Source: Streptomyces taklimakanensis
Lineage (GTDB): Bacteria; Actinomycetota; Actinomycetes; Streptomycetales; Streptomycetaceae
Assembly: GCF_009709575.1 (NCBI RefSeq)
Contig: NZ_WIXO01000001.1
Location: forward strand, 1,426,001-1,490,000
Reading direction: 5' to 3'
Length of the DNA: 64,000 bases
Shown piece by piece: positions 35,379-44,757 of this stretch. A model generated the notes under the pieces. The model ran no database searches. It saw nothing but the letters and a program-made list of their open reading frames with translations, and had not been told where the DNA came from. The number at the start of each line of letters is the position of its first letter. Within the stretch, counting starts at the first letter, position 1. Both the position numbers and the translations under genes were made by a program.

Positions 35379-37133
35379 GTGCCTCAGCTACGACTCGCCC
35401 TGAACCAGATCGACTCCACCGTCGGTGATCTCGCCGGGAACGCGGACGCGGTCGTCCGCTGGACGCGGCACTCGGCCGAACAGGGTGCGCACCTGGTGGC
35501 GTTCCCCGAGATGATGCTCACCGGCTACCCCGTCGAGGACCTGGCCCTGCGCCCGTCCTTCGTCCACGCCAGTCGCTCCGCCCTCACCGCGCTGGCCGCC
35601 CGGCTGGCCGACGAGGGGCTCGGCGAACTGCCCGTGGTCGTCGGCTACCTCGACCGGGCGGAGGAGGCCCAGCCGCGCTACGGGCAGCCCGCCGGCGCTC
35701 CGCGGAACGCGGCGGCCGTGCTGTACCGCGGCGAGGTCGTGCTGACCTACGCCAAGCACCACCTTCCCAACTACGGGGTCTTCGACGAGTTCCGCTACTT
35801 CGTCCCCGGCGAGACGCTGCCCGTGATCCGGGTGCGCGGAATCGACGTGGCCCTGGCGATCTGCGAGGACCTGTGGCAGGACGGCGGGCGCGTTCCCGCC
35901 GCCCGCGCCGCCGGGGCGGGTCTGCTGTTGTCGATCAACGCCTCCCCCTACGAGCGCGACAAGGACGACACCCGCCTGGACCTGGTGCGCCGCCGCGCCC
36001 GCGAGGCGGGCTGCACCACCGCCTACCTGGCGATGGTGGGGGCCCAGGACGACCTGGTCTTCGACGGCGACTCCATCGTCGTCGCCGCCGACGGCGAGGT
36101 CCTGGCGCGGGCACCGCAGTTCGAGGAGGGCTGCGTCGTGCTCGACCTCGACCTGCCCGCCGCCCCCGACACGCCCCCCTCCGGTGAGGTCGCCGACGGC
36201 CTGCGCATCGACCACCGCGTCCTGACCGCCGATCCCCTCCCGCCGTACGAGCCCAAGGTCACCGGTGCCGAGGCCCCGCGCATGGACGACGACGAGGAGA
36301 TCTACACCGCCCTCGTCACGGGGCTGCGCGCCTACGTCCTGAAGAACGGTTTCCGCTCGGTGCTCATCGGCCTCTCCGGCGGCATCGACTCCGCTCTCAC
36401 CGCCGCCATCGCCTGCGACGCCCTCGGTGCCGAGAACGTGTACGGCGTCTCCATGCCCTCGCGCTACTCCTCGGAGCACTCCCGGGGCGACGCGGCGGAG
36501 ATGGCCCGGCGCACGGGCCTCAACTTCCGCACCGTGCCGATCGGACCGATGTTCGACGCCTACATGGAGTCGCTGCGCCTCACCGGGCTCGCGGAGGAGA
36601 ACCTCCAGGCCCGGCTGCGCGGCACCCTGCTGATGGGGCTCTCCAACCAGGAGGGACACATCGTCCTCGCCCCGGGCAACAAGTCCGAGCTGGCGTGCGG
36701 CTACTCCACCCTCTACGGCGACTCGGTGGGCGCCTACGGGCCGATCAAGGACGTCTACAAGACGACCGTCTACCGCCTCGCCCTCTGGCGCAACAAGGCC
36801 GCGGCCGAGCGCGGGGAGACTCCGCCGATCCCGGAGAACTCGATCTCCAAGCCGCCGAGCGCCGAGCTGCGTCCGGGACAGGTGGACTCGGACTCCCTGC
36901 CCGACTACGACGTCCTGGACCGCGTCCTGGAGCTGTACGTCGACCGGGACCAGGGTCGTGAGGAGATCATCGCCCGGGGGTTCGACGAGGAGACCGTCAC
37001 CCGGGTGCTGCGGATGACGGACGCCGCCGAGTACAAGCGGCGGCAGTACCCGCCGGGCACGAAGATCTCGGCCAAGGGCTTCGGCAAGGACCGGCGCCTG
37101 CCGATCACCAACCGCTGGCGCGAGACCGGCTGA
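35379..37133 (+). CDS. nadE: Glutamine-dependent NAD+ synthetase
   Basis: A 584-residue two-domain enzyme. The N-terminal nitrilase-like glutaminase (1-270) has its Glu-Lys-Cys triad in FPEMMLTGYP, YAKHHLPNYG and LAICEDLWQD. The C-terminal synthetase domain (from about 300) has the ATP-pyrophosphatase loop GLSGGIDSALT, followed by MPSRYSSEHS, NKSELACGYSTLYGD and SISKPPSAELRPGQ. It makes NAD+ from deamido-NAD+, ATP and glutamine-derived ammonia channelled between domains, in the cytoplasm. The two-domain form is usual in actinobacteria. Start supported by TAGACT-N6-GTG. A convergent terminator follows. Confidence 0.96.
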   Translation: MPQLRLALNQIDSTVGDLAGNADAVVRWTRHSAEQGAHLVAFPEMMLTGYPVEDLALRPSFVHASRSALTALAARLADEGLGELPVVVGYLDRAEEAQPRYGQPAGAPRNAAAVLYRGEVVLTYAKHHLPNYGVFDEFRYFVPGETLPVIRVRGIDVALAICEDLWQDGGRVPAARAAGAGLLLSINASPYERDKDDTRLDLVRRRAREAGCTTAYLAMVGAQDDLVFDGDSIVVAADGEVLARAPQFEEGCVVLDLDLPAAPDTPPSGEVADGLRIDHRVLTADPLPPYEPKVTGAEAPRMDDDEEIYTALVTGLRAYVLKNGFRSVLIGLSGGIDSALTAAIACDALGAENVYGVSMPSRYSSEHSRGDAAEMARRTGLNFRTVPIGPMFDAYMESLRLTGLAEENLQARLRGTLLMGLSNQEGHIVLAPGNKSELACGYSTLYGDSVGAYGPIKDVYKTTVYRLALWRNKAAAERGETPPIPENSISKPPSAELRPGQVDSDSLPDYDVLDRVLELYVDRDQGREEIIARGFDEETVTRVLRMTDAAEYKRRQYPPGTKISAKGFGKDRRLPITNRWRETG

Positions 37134-37156
37134 CGTCGTCCCGTCGGAGGCGGAAC

Positions 37157-37195
37157 GGCGGAACGGCGGCGGGTGACCCCCGCCGCCGTTCCGCC
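37157..37195. terminator. Bidirectional terminator between nadE and MFS gene
   Basis: Perfect 17-bp arms (37157-37173 and 37179-37195) with a 5-nt loop, 24 nt after the nadE stop and before the convergent MFS stop. Confidence 0.75.
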
Positions 37196-37244
37196 GCGGT
37201 CCCGGGCCCGGAAGCGGCGGGGCCGCGTGCCGGCGCCGCCGCTC

Positions 37245-38507
37245 TCAGCGCGCCCCGGCCCCGGCGTCCGCGCGGTCCGTCGTGTTCGCGTCCGCGCGCG
37301 CCCCGCGGGCCACCACCCGGGAGCGCCGCGCGCCGCCCCGGTCCAGCACCCCCGCCGTCACCGCGATCGCCAGTCCCACCACGGCCAGACCGGCCCCCAC
37401 CAGGGCCGGCGAGGTCCACCCCCAGCCGGCCGCGATGGCCGTGCCGCCGGCCCACGCGCCGCCTGCGTTGGCCAGGTTGAAGGCGGAGTGGTTGGAGGCG
37501 GCGGCCAGCGTGGGCGCGTTGCGCGCCTTCTCCATCACCAGCATCTGCAGCGGCGTGGTGGTCATGAAGCCGACCGCGCCGATCACCACCACGGTCGCCA
37601 TCGCCGCCCACGGCACGTGCACCGTGAGGCGGAAGGCCACCAGCACCAGTGCCAGTGCCGCCAACGCCCCGTAGAGCGTGGGGCGCAGCGCCCGGTCGGT
37701 CAGGGGACCGGCGGCCAGCGCCCCCAGCGTCATGCCGACGCCGAAGAGGGCCAGCACGACCGTCACCGAGGACTCCGCCATCCCCGTGACCTCGGTGACC
37801 ATCGACGCGAGGTAGCTGTAGAGGGCGAAGACGCCCGCGAAGCCGAAGACGGCGGTCAGGAGCCCGAGCAGTACCTGGCGGTTCCCCAGGGCCCGCACCT
37901 CGCGGCGCAGTTCGGCGCCGACGCCGCCGGCGACGGCGTCGGCGGGGTCCCGTCGCTCCGGCGGCAGGTGGGGCACCAGTGCCGCCAGCGCCGCCATCGC
38001 GGCCAGTCCGATCACGGTGACGACCAGGAACGTGGCGCGCCATCCCAGTTGCTGTCCCAGCGCGGTGCCGCCCGGCACGCCGACGATGTTGGCCACGGTC
38101 AGCCCGAGGAACATGGTGGCCACGGCCCGGGCCTGCCGCCCTTCCCGGACCAGGCGGGCGGCGACGACCGCGCCGACCCCGAAGAAGGCCCCGTGCGGCA
38201 GCCCGGCCAGGACCCGGCCGGCCAGCAGGGTCCCGTAGTCGGGGGCGAGGGCGGAGGCGAGGTTGCCGACGGTGAACAGGCCCATCAGGGCGATCAGCAT
38301 CCGTCGGCGGGGGACGCGGACGCCGACGGCCGCCAGGAGCGGGGCACCGACGACGACGCCGATGGCATAGGCGGAGACGAGGTGGCCGGCGGTGGGCACG
38401 GTGACGCCCAGGTCGTCCGCGACGTTGGGCAGCAGGCCCATCATCACGAATTCCGTCGTACCGATCCCGAAGGCCGCGACTGCGAGTGCGAGCAGGGCCA
38501 AGGGCAT
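37245..38507 (-). CDS. MFS transporter, 12-helix DHA1 type
   Basis: A 420-residue membrane protein. ALLALAVAAFGIGTTEFVMMG is helix 1 with the GTTEF motif typical of the AraJ/sugar-efflux/CmlA group; the loop-2 motif is GVRVPRRRM and motif C-like glycines lie in helix 5 (VANIVGVPGGTALG). Twelve helices fit the length. The tail is basic and hydrophilic. Members export sugars, arabinose-like compounds or drugs; the substrate is not predictable. The ATG at 38507 begins the first helix and is preceded by GGAAAGG. An 18-bp inverted repeat about 90 bp upstream, rich in AT, is a likely operator. Confidence 0.88.
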   Translation of the reverse strand: MPLALLALAVAAFGIGTTEFVMMGLLPNVADDLGVTVPTAGHLVSAYAIGVVVGAPLLAAVGVRVPRRRMLIALMGLFTVGNLASALAPDYGTLLAGRVLAGLPHGAFFGVGAVVAARLVREGRQARAVATMFLGLTVANIVGVPGGTALGQQLGWRATFLVVTVIGLAAMAALAALVPHLPPERRDPADAVAGGVGAELRREVRALGNRQVLLGLLTAVFGFAGVFALYSYLASMVTEVTGMAESSVTVVLALFGVGMTLGALAAGPLTDRALRPTLYGALAALALVLVAFRLTVHVPWAAMATVVVIGAVGFMTTTPLQMLVMEKARNAPTLAAASNHSAFNLANAGGAWAGGTAIAAGWGWTSPALVGAGLAVVGLAIAVTAGVLDRGGARRSRVVARGARADANTTDRADAGAGAR

Positions 38508-38597
38508 GAGGGAGGTGCCTTTCCGACGCGGGGGTTGTTGCGTGTCGCAGAAGTGGACGGAGTCGGTGTGCTCCGGCCACAACCCAGTGTGGCAGCT

Positions 38598-38615
38598 TTT
38601 TGTTCCGCAACAAAA
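38598..38615. promoter_or_regulatory. Inverted-repeat operator upstream of MFS gene
   Basis: TTTTGTT-CCGC-AACAAAA, perfect 7-bp arms around 4 nt, strikingly AT-rich in a GC-rich genome. It resembles sites of MarR- or HxlR-like dimers. TTGTTG within it could be the -35 of a promoter for the MFS gene (CACACT -10, 16-nt spacer). No regulator gene is adjacent. Confidence 0.5.
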
Positions 38616-38647
38616 CAAATAGGTGACGGCCGTGCTACGAGCAGCGA

Positions 38648-38678
38648 AAGGGTCCGTCCCCCCGATGTGGGGGCGGAC
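38648..38678. terminator. Terminator hairpin after EEP-family gene
   Basis: GGGTCCG-T-CCCC pairs with GGGG-CGGACCC, with one bulged base and a short loop, between the operator and the stop of the minus-strand EEP gene. Confidence 0.55.
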
Positions 38679-38734
38679 CCTCCGCGCCGCCGACGGCGAC
38701 CGCGAACCGCCCGGCGGCGCGCCCGCCGAGCCGG

Positions 38735-39781
38735 CTACCAGCTCACCGACGCCGCGAGCGGCAGGTGGTCGCTCCCGGTCCGCGGCAGCGACCACGACGA
38801 GACCGGTTCGACCCCCTTCACCATGATCTGGTCGATCCGCGTCATCGGGAACGACGCCGGCCAGCTGAAGCCGAAGCCGTCGCCGGCCGCACCCTGGGTG
38901 GAGCGCATCTGGGAGGTGACGGACGCCAGCGCCCGGTCGTTCATCGTCCCGTTGAGGTCGCCGAGCAGCACGCCCCGCTCGATGGACTCCAGCACGATGG
39001 CCTCGCCCAGCATGTCGGCGGCCAGATCCCGCTGCCGGGCGGTGAAGCCGGCCTCGAACTTCACCCGTACCGACGGCAGGTGCGCCACGTACGCGAAGAT
39101 CCTGCCCTTGGGCGTGTCGACGGTCGCGCGCATGGCCCGGGTCCAACCGATCCCGATGTCCACCGGCCTGGCGTCGCTGAGCGGATACCTGCTCCAGAGG
39201 CCGACCGTGCCCTGCACGGAGTGGTACGGATAGGCGTCCTCCAGCGCCGCTTCGTACCGGGGGACCGAACGCTTCGGCAGCTCCTGGAGCGCCACCACGT
39301 CGGCGCCGGCCCGGGCGAGCTGCCGCGCCGTGCCGGTCGGGTCGGGATTGTCGGCGTTGACGTTGTGGGTGAGGACCGTCAGGTCGCCGCCGCTGCCCCG
39401 CTTGTCCGCGATCAGTCCGCCGAACAGGTTCGCCCACACCAGGGCGGGCAGCAGCAGCGCGACGAGCGCGGTGGCCGAACGGCGCAGCAGGGCGGCCCCC
39501 AGCAGCACCGGGATCGACAGGCCCAGCCACGGCAGGAAGGTCTCCAGCAGACTGCCCAGGTTGCCGAACCGGTTGGGGATGCGGGAGTGCAGGACCATCA
39601 GCAGGGCGACCAGCGCGGCGAGCGCCGCGAGCACCCACCCGCGCCGCCACCGTCCCTCCCCGCCCAGCCGGGTGAACGCGCGCCGGAGCCGGGCGACGGC
39701 CGGGCGGGCGGGTCCGGAGCGGCCGGGCGCCTCCTCTCCCGACGTCCGCGACTCCGTGTCCGTCATGTACGCCCGTGCCAT
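38735..39781 (-). CDS. Membrane-anchored endonuclease/exonuclease/phosphatase family protein
   Basis: A 348-residue protein. A basic cytoplasmic N terminus (about 45 residues) is followed by three hydrophobic helices (GWVLAALAALVALLMVL, LLETFLPWLGLSIPVLLGAAL, ALVALLLPALVWANLFGGL). The extracytoplasmic part is an EEP-fold domain: LTVLTHNVNAD, VVALQELP with the metal-binding glutamate, LGDLNGTMND, MTRIDQIMV and GSDHLPLAA with the catalytic histidine. These enzymes cleave phosphodiesters in DNA, sphingomyelin-like lipids or phosphoinositides; the membrane anchor favours an extracellular substrate. GAGGACGGCGG precedes the ATG. An alternative start at 39766 loses 5 residues. Confidence 0.88.
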   Translation of the reverse strand: MARAYMTDTESRTSGEEAPGRSGPARPAVARLRRAFTRLGGEGRWRRGWVLAALAALVALLMVLHSRIPNRFGNLGSLLETFLPWLGLSIPVLLGAALLRRSATALVALLLPALVWANLFGGLIADKRGSGGDLTVLTHNVNADNPDPTGTARQLARAGADVVALQELPKRSVPRYEAALEDAYPYHSVQGTVGLWSRYPLSDARPVDIGIGWTRAMRATVDTPKGRIFAYVAHLPSVRVKFEAGFTARQRDLAADMLGEAIVLESIERGVLLGDLNGTMNDRALASVTSQMRSTQGAAGDGFGFSWPASFPMTRIDQIMVKGVEPVSSWSLPRTGSDHLPLAASVSW

Positions 39782-40098
39782 CCGCCGTCCTCACTTGCCG
39801 TCACAACGGCCGCCACCCCGGTCCGGCTCTCCGGGTGGTGGCCGGTCTTGCGTGTGTTGGGCGTGCCGGTCCGCGGGGGCGGCCCGTACGCCGGTACGTC
39901 TGCCTGGACGAACACGGTCGGGCGGCGGGTTCCTGATCTCCGGCGCCCCCTCGCCACTGTAACGAAACGCGCACATTCCGGCACCGCGCCGGGGTGTCGG
40001 ACGCACGGGCGTCCGCCCCGGGCGGGAGGGGCCGGCCGGTGATCGGCCGGCGGCGGACGGCGCCTCCGCGGCGGGGCGGCCCCGAACGGACGGCCCGC
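39782..40098. other. Intergenic region between EEP and TetR genes
   Basis: A 317-bp non-coding region. TACAGT on the minus strand (39961-39956) is a possible -10 for the EEP gene, without a good -35. A hairpin with 8-bp arms (40031-40038 and 40044-40051) lies downstream of the minus-strand TetR stop and may end the MFS-TetR operon. Nothing else is evident. Confidence 0.45.
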
Positions 40099-40773
40099 TC
40101 AGCGTGGCCGGGCGCCGTCCAGCACCCCGTCCACGATGTCCTCCGCCAGTCCCGGGGGCAGCGCCTTCCACTCGTGCAGCATCGCCCGTGACAGCATCGG
40201 CCCGACGAACAGCTCGCCCAGCAACTCGACGTCCAGGTCGGTGCGGATCTCCCCGGCGGCCATGCCGCGTCGCAGCACCGAGTGGAGCAGATCGCGCCGC
40301 GCGCGGATGGTGGAGTCGTGGTACTCCCTCCACAGCTCCGGGTGGCTGTGGAAGTGGCCCATCATGGCCCTCAGCAACGCCGAGTTCCGCTTGGCCAGGC
40401 CCCGCCGGCGCAGTTGCTCCAGGATCTCGACCAGGTCGTCCCGCACGGACTCGCCGCGTGGGACGATCGGCGGCTCGTCCAGGGTGCGCATGACCTCCAG
40501 CAGGAGGGCGTCCTTGCCGGGCCAGCGGCGGTAGACGGTGGCCTTGCCCACCCCCGCCTCGCGGGCGATGCCCTCCATCGAGAGCGCGTCGACGCCGACC
40601 CCCCGCTCCAGCAGGCGCAGCACGGCCTCGACGATCGCCCGGTCGGCGGCGACGCTGCGCGGTCTGCCGCGCGCGGCGCGCGCGGCGCCCGTCTCCGGCA
40701 CGCTCCCCTTCCCACCGCCGTTCCCACCGCCGTTCCCGCCGCCGTCCGTGCCCTCGACCTCGACCCCGGTCAT
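40099..40773 (-). CDS. TetR family regulator of the adjacent MFS exporter
   Basis: A 224-residue repressor. After a variable N-terminal stretch with GGGN repeats (three 12-bp units), the helix-turn-helix spans about residues 40-85: [13 protein letters not shown], then [20 protein letters not shown] with the classical recognition helix. The rest is a helical effector domain (TetR C-terminal type with [14 protein letters not shown]). Its ATG overlaps the MFS stop as ATGA, so it is the second gene of a bicistronic operon. It probably represses that operon through the inverted repeat at 42431-42455, a common self-regulating efflux arrangement. Confidence 0.9.
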   Translation of the reverse strand: MTGVEVEGTDGGGNGGGNGGGKGSVPETGAARAARGRPRSVAADRAIVEAVLRLLERGVGVDALSMEGIAREAGVGKATVYRRWPGKDALLLEVMRTLDEPPIVPRGESVRDDLVEILEQLRRRGLAKRNSALLRAMMGHFHSHPELWREYHDSTIRARRDLLHSVLRRGMAAGEIRTDLDVELLGELFVGPMLSRAMLHEWKALPPGLAEDIVDGVLDGARPR

Positions 40774-42410
40774 CGTTCCGCCTCCAGTGAGTCCCGTGGG
40801 GAGTCCTCCCCGGCCCCCTCGAAGGCGCCGTGCCGCTCCTCGGCGCCGGCCGGCGCGGCCCGCCTCCCGGGCAGGAAGAGTACGACGACGAGCGCGCCGA
40901 GCAGGGCGACCGCGGCGGAACCGAGGGCCGTGACGTGCATGGCGTGGACGAACGCCGCGGCGGCCCGCTCGGCCAGGGCCCCGCCCGCCGGGCCCAGCCG
41001 GTCGGCCAGCGCCAGGGTCGCCTCGATGGATTCGCCCGCCGTATGCCGCGCACTCTCGGTCAGTCCGGGCACGGCGGCCAGCTCGTCCTCGATCCGGCCC
41101 CGGTAGGCGGTGGAGAGCACCGAGCCGAGCACCGCGACGCCCAGCGCCCCGCCGACCTGGCGGAACACGTTGTTGATCGCCGATCCGGAACCGGCCTTCC
41201 GGCGTGGCAGCGACTGCATGACGGTGACGGTGACCGGCGGCATGATGTGCGCCATCCCGGTGCCCTGGAGGACGAGGAGGACCTCCAGCACCCAGATCGG
41301 GGTGTCGGTGTCGAGCAGCAGGAACGCCGCCATGGCCACGGCGACCGCCAGCATGCCGCCGGTGCAGGTGGCGCGGGCGCCGAACCGCTGGACGACCAGC
41401 CGGGCCCGGGGGGCGAAGACCAGTTGCGCGGCGGCGAGCGGGAGCAGCAGCAGACCGGTCTGGAACGGGGTGTAGCCGCGCACGCTCTGGGTGTAGAAGA
41501 CCATGAAGAACGTCACGCCCATCAGCGCGAAGAAGACCAGCGCGACGGCGACGACGGCGGCCGAGAAGGCGGGCGCGCGGAAGTACCCGATCTCCAGGGC
41601 GGGGTGGTCGCTGCGCCTCTCGTGGAGGACGAAGAGCACCAGGACGGCGAGGCCGCCGCCGACGGTGAGCAGCACCTCCGGGTCGGTGAAGTCGGCGAGC
41701 TGTCCGCCCTTGATGATGCCGTACACCAGCAGCACCAGTCCGACGACCGACAGCAGCACGCCCAGGGGGTCGGGGCGGCCGGGGGCGGGGTCCTTCGACT
41801 CGGGGACCAGCAGCGCCATGGCGACCAGCGCGACGACCACGATGGGAACGTTGACCAGGAAGACCGAGCCCCACCAGAAGTGCTCCAGCAGCACACCACC
41901 GGTGATCGGCCCGATGGCGATGGCCAGGCCGACCCCGGCGGCCCAGATGCCGATGGCCCTGGGCTGCTCGTCGCGGTCGAAGACGTTCATCAGGATCGCG
42001 AGGGTGGCGGGCATGACGAAGGCGCCGCCGAACCCCATCAGGGCGCGGAAGGCGATCAGCTCGCCGGGGGACCCGGACATGCCCGCCAGCACCGAGGCGA
42101 CGCCGAACAGGGCCAGGCCGGACATCAGCACCTTCCGGCGCCCGTAGCGGTCGCCCAGCAGGCCCGAGGTGAACAGCAGCCCCGCGAAGACCAGCGTGTA
42201 GGAGTTGACCGCCCACTCCAACTCGCCCTGGGTGGCGCCCAGGCCGGTGGGCGCGGGGGTGGCGATGGTCTTCATCGCCACGTTGAGGATCGAGTTGTCC
42301 AGCACGACGATCAACAGGCTGAGCATCAGCACGGCCAGGATCGCCCAGCGCCGGCGGTGGACGGCCTCGGGTATCGGCGGGTGGGCGGGGGCGGGGCTCG
42401 GTGTGGACAT
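40770..42410 (-). CDS. MFS multidrug exporter, 14-helix DHA2 (EmrB/QacA) type
   Basis: A 546-residue membrane protein. Helix 1 reads [21 protein letters not shown] with the DHA2 motif LDxTIVNVALP-like; the loop-2 motif is [12 protein letters not shown]; motif C-like [20 protein letters not shown] lies in helix 5. Fourteen helices fit the length. Such proteins export drugs, dyes or antibiotics with protons. Downstream and overlapping is its TetR gene. The ATG at 42410 follows TACACT by 6 nt, so the transcript is probably leaderless, and a palindromic operator covers the upstream part of the promoter. Confidence 0.91.
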   Translation of the reverse strand: MSTPSPAPAHPPIPEAVHRRRWAILAVLMLSLLIVVLDNSILNVAMKTIATPAPTGLGATQGELEWAVNSYTLVFAGLLFTSGLLGDRYGRRKVLMSGLALFGVASVLAGMSGSPGELIAFRALMGFGGAFVMPATLAILMNVFDRDEQPRAIGIWAAGVGLAIAIGPITGGVLLEHFWWGSVFLVNVPIVVVALVAMALLVPESKDPAPGRPDPLGVLLSVVGLVLLVYGIIKGGQLADFTDPEVLLTVGGGLAVLVLFVLHERRSDHPALEIGYFRAPAFSAAVVAVALVFFALMGVTFFMVFYTQSVRGYTPFQTGLLLLPLAAAQLVFAPRARLVVQRFGARATCTGGMLAVAVAMAAFLLLDTDTPIWVLEVLLVLQGTGMAHIMPPVTVTVMQSLPRRKAGSGSAINNVFRQVGGALGVAVLGSVLSTAYRGRIEDELAAVPGLTESARHTAGESIEATLALADRLGPAGGALAERAAAAFVHAMHVTALGSAAVALLGALVVVLFLPGRRAAPAGAEERHGAFEGAGEDSPRDSLEAER

Positions 42411-42416
42411 GCGGCC

Positions 42417-42455
42417 AGTGTAGACCCGATACGATACGGGACCGTCTCGTATCGT
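42417..42455 (-). promoter_or_regulatory. MFS-tetR promoter and TetR operator
   Basis: -10 box TACACT at 42422-42417 on the minus strand. Upstream, ACGATACG (42431-42438) and CGTATCGT (42448-42455) form a perfect 8-bp inverted repeat around 9 nt. The position over the -35 region and the adjacent co-transcribed TetR gene make it a probable autoregulatory operator. Confidence 0.65.
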
Positions 42456-42678
42456 TTCACGCTCCCCGGCTCCTCGCGCGGGCCTCCCCCACGGCTCCCA
42501 CCACGGTTTCCTCCCGCCCCTCCCCGGTCGCTCCGTTCCTCTCCGGCCCCCCCCCTCCCGCCCCGTGCGCGCGGTACCACGACCCCCCTTCCCTCCCCCC
42601 ACCCGGAGTGCCACCATGGACGTGAATCCGGGGACGCCGTCAGGGCGCCTCGAGACGACGAACACAGGAGCCGGCGCA

Positions 42679-43536
42679 ATGACGCACGCCCAGAAGTCCG
42701 CCGACGGCAGCAAGGCGCTGTACGGCGGGACGCAGCAGCGACGCATCACCGTGAGGGACCTGGCCGCCGCCAAGGAGCGCGGCGAGAAGTGGCCCATGCT
42801 CACCGCCTACGACGCCACGACCGCGTCCGTCTTCGACGAGGCGGGCATCCCCGTCCTGCTCGTGGGGGACTCCGCGGGCAACTGCCACCTCGGCTACGAC
42901 AGCACCGTGCCCGTCACCATGGACGAGACGGCCGTGCTCTCCGCCGCTGTCGTGCGCGGCACCAGGCGCGCGATGGTCGTCGCCGACCTGCCCTTCGGCG
43001 CCTACCAGGAGGGGCCCGTCCAGGCCCTGCGCAACGCCACCCGCCTGCTGAAGGAGGCGGGCGTGGGCGCGATCAAGCTGGAGGGCGGCGAGCGGTCCCT
43101 GCCCCAGACCGAGCTGCTCGTGCGGTCCGGCATCCCCGTGATGGCCCACCTGGGACTGACCCCGCAGTCGGTCAACGCGCTGGGCGGCTACTACGTCCAG
43201 GGCCGCGACGAGGAGGCCGCGCAGCAACTGCTGCGCGACGCCAAGGCCGCCCAGGACGCGGGCGCCTTCGCGCTCGTCCTGGAGATGGTCCCGGCCGAGC
43301 TGGCCGCCGAGGTCACCCGCTCCCTGCACATCCCGACCGTCGGCATCGGCGCCGGCGCCGGGTGCGACGCGCAGGTGCTGGTGTGGACGGACATGGCGGG
43401 CATGACGTCGGGCCGCGTGCCGCGCTTCGTCCGGCAGTACGCGAAGCTGCGCGAGACGCTCGGCGACGCCGCGCGGGAGTTCGCCCGGGACGTGGTGGAC
43501 GGCGCGTTCCCCGCCGAGGAGCACAGCTTCCGCTGA
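42679..43536 (+). CDS. panB: 3-methyl-2-oxobutanoate hydroxymethyltransferase
   Basis: A 285-residue TIM-barrel enzyme of pantothenate synthesis that transfers a hydroxymethyl group from methylene-tetrahydrofolate to alpha-ketoisovalerate. Conserved segments are [30 protein letters not shown] with the metal-binding aspartate, [11 protein letters not shown] with the second, IKLEGG with the substrate lysine, [27 protein letters not shown] with the catalytic glutamate, and [17 protein letters not shown]. The loop usually reading VGDSLG/MG is VGDSAGN here. ATG 42679 was preferred to 42616 because AGGAG lies 9 nt upstream; the earlier ATG has no ribosome site. A monocistronic unit on the plus strand. 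Confidence 0.94.
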   Translation: MTHAQKSADGSKALYGGTQQRRITVRDLAAAKERGEKWPMLTAYDATTASVFDEAGIPVLLVGDSAGNCHLGYDSTVPVTMDETAVLSAAVVRGTRRAMVVADLPFGAYQEGPVQALRNATRLLKEAGVGAIKLEGGERSLPQTELLVRSGIPVMAHLGLTPQSVNALGGYYVQGRDEEAAQQLLRDAKAAQDAGAFALVLEMVPAELAAEVTRSLHIPTVGIGAGAGCDAQVLVWTDMAGMTSGRVPRFVRQYAKLRETLGDAAREFARDVVDGAFPAEEHSFR

Positions 43537-43635
43537 CCGGTCCGCCCCGGTCCGTCCGCAGCCGACCCCGGCCGACCCCGGCCGCCGGTCCGGCACCGAC
43601 CACCCTCCGACCGGTTTCCCCCGCCGGTCACCCCA

Positions 43636-43681
43636 CGACAGCCCGCCGACAGACCCGCGAGGTGCCGTCGGCGGGCTGTCG
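43636..43681. terminator. 15-bp inverted repeat between panB and ABC exporter genes
   Basis: Perfect 15-bp arms (43636-43650 and 43667-43681) with a 16-nt loop. It begins 100 nt after the panB stop, rather far for a terminator, and ends 57 nt before the ABC ATPase start. It may be the panB terminator or a regulatory element of the exporter. Further GTCGG repeats follow it. Confidence 0.5.
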
Positions 43682-43737
43682 GCCGTCCGTCGGTCGGGTG
43701 TCGGCGGTCCGTCGGCGGCGGCTGCGAACGTGGCCGC

Positions 43738-44757
43738 ATGACACGACGACAGACGACGGACACGGCCGCCCCGGCGGACGGCCGGCAGCCCGGCGACGGC
43801 GCCGCCGTGCGGGTGCGCGGACTGGTCAAGGGCTTCGGCGACACCAGGGCCGTCGACGGGGTGGACCTCGACGTGGCGGAGGGCACCGTCCTGGGTGTGC
43901 TCGGCCCCAACGGGGCGGGCAAGACGACGCTGGTGCGGTGCCTGGCCACCCTGTTGACCCCGGACGCCGGAACCGCCTCCGTGGCCGGGTACGACGTGGT
44001 GCGCCGGCCCCACGCGCTGCGCCGGGTCATCGGACTGACCGGGCAGTACGCCTCGGTGGACGAGAAGCTCTCCGGCCGCGAGAACCTCTACCTGATCGGG
44101 CGGCTGCTGGACCTCTCCCGCGCCGGTGCCCGCCGCCGGGCCGACGAGTTGCTGGAACGATTCTCCCTCACCGAGGCCGCCACCCGGCCCGCCGGGCAGT
44201 ACTCCGGCGGCATGCGCCGCCGGCTGGACCTGGCCGCCTCCATGATCGGCCGCCCACGGGTGCTGTTCCTGGACGAGCCGACCACCGGTCTGGACCCGCG
44301 CACCCGCAACGAGGTGTGGGACGAGGTGGAGCGCATGGTCGGCGACGGCATGACCGTCCTGCTCACCACCCAGTACATGGAGGAGGCCGAGCGGCTCGCC
44401 GACGAGCTGACGGTGATCGACCGGGGTCGGGTGGTCGCCGGGGGCCGGGTCGGCGAGCTGAAGGAGAAGGTGGGCGGCCGCACCCTGCGGATCCGCCCCG
44501 CCGACCCCGGCGAGCTGCACCACCTGGTCGACGCCGTCGCCCGGGCGGGCCTGGGCACCGCCACGGCGGACCCGGTCGAGGGGCTGGTCCACGTCCCCGT
44601 CACCGACGACGGCCGGCTCACCGAGGTGATCTCGGTGCTCGCCACGCGCGGTTTCGCCGTCGCCGACATCGACACCCACCTGCCGAGCCTGGACGAGGTC
44701 TTCCTCGCCCTCACCGGCCAGAGGACGTCCGAGCCGCGCGAGGAGGCAGCCGCGTGA
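43738..44757 (+). CDS. ABC transporter ATPase, DrrA (daunorubicin resistance) type
   Basis: A 339-residue ATPase. Walker A GPNGAGKTTLVRCL is near residue 58, signature YSGGMRRRLDL near residue 155, Walker B VLFLDEPTTGLDP near residue 178 and the H-loop TTQYMEEAERLADEL follows. The C-terminal 90 residues, with HVPVTDDGRL and LPSLDEVFLALTG, are the DrrA-type extension. With the next gene it forms a two-component exporter for drugs or lipophilic compounds. The stop overlaps the permease GTG as GTGA. No strong ribosome site stands before the ATG. Confidence 0.93.
   Translation: MTRRQTTDTAAPADGRQPGDGAAVRVRGLVKGFGDTRAVDGVDLDVAEGTVLGVLGPNGAGKTTLVRCLATLLTPDAGTASVAGYDVVRRPHALRRVIGLTGQYASVDEKLSGRENLYLIGRLLDLSRAGARRRADELLERFSLTEAATRPAGQYSGGMRRRLDLAASMIGRPRVLFLDEPTTGLDPRTRNEVWDEVERMVGDGMTVLLTTQYMEEAERLADELTVIDRGRVVAGGRVGELKEKVGGRTLRIRPADPGELHHLVDAVARAGLGTATADPVEGLVHVPVTDDGRLTEVISVLATRGFAVADIDTHLPSLDEVFLALTGQRTSEPREEAAA

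Noticed and set aside
30510..37133. glnE-glnA2 as an operon-level regulatory pair in which GlnE controls GlnA2
   Set aside because: The adenylylated tyrosine is replaced by tryptophan in GlnA2 and a 34-bp hairpin separates the genes.
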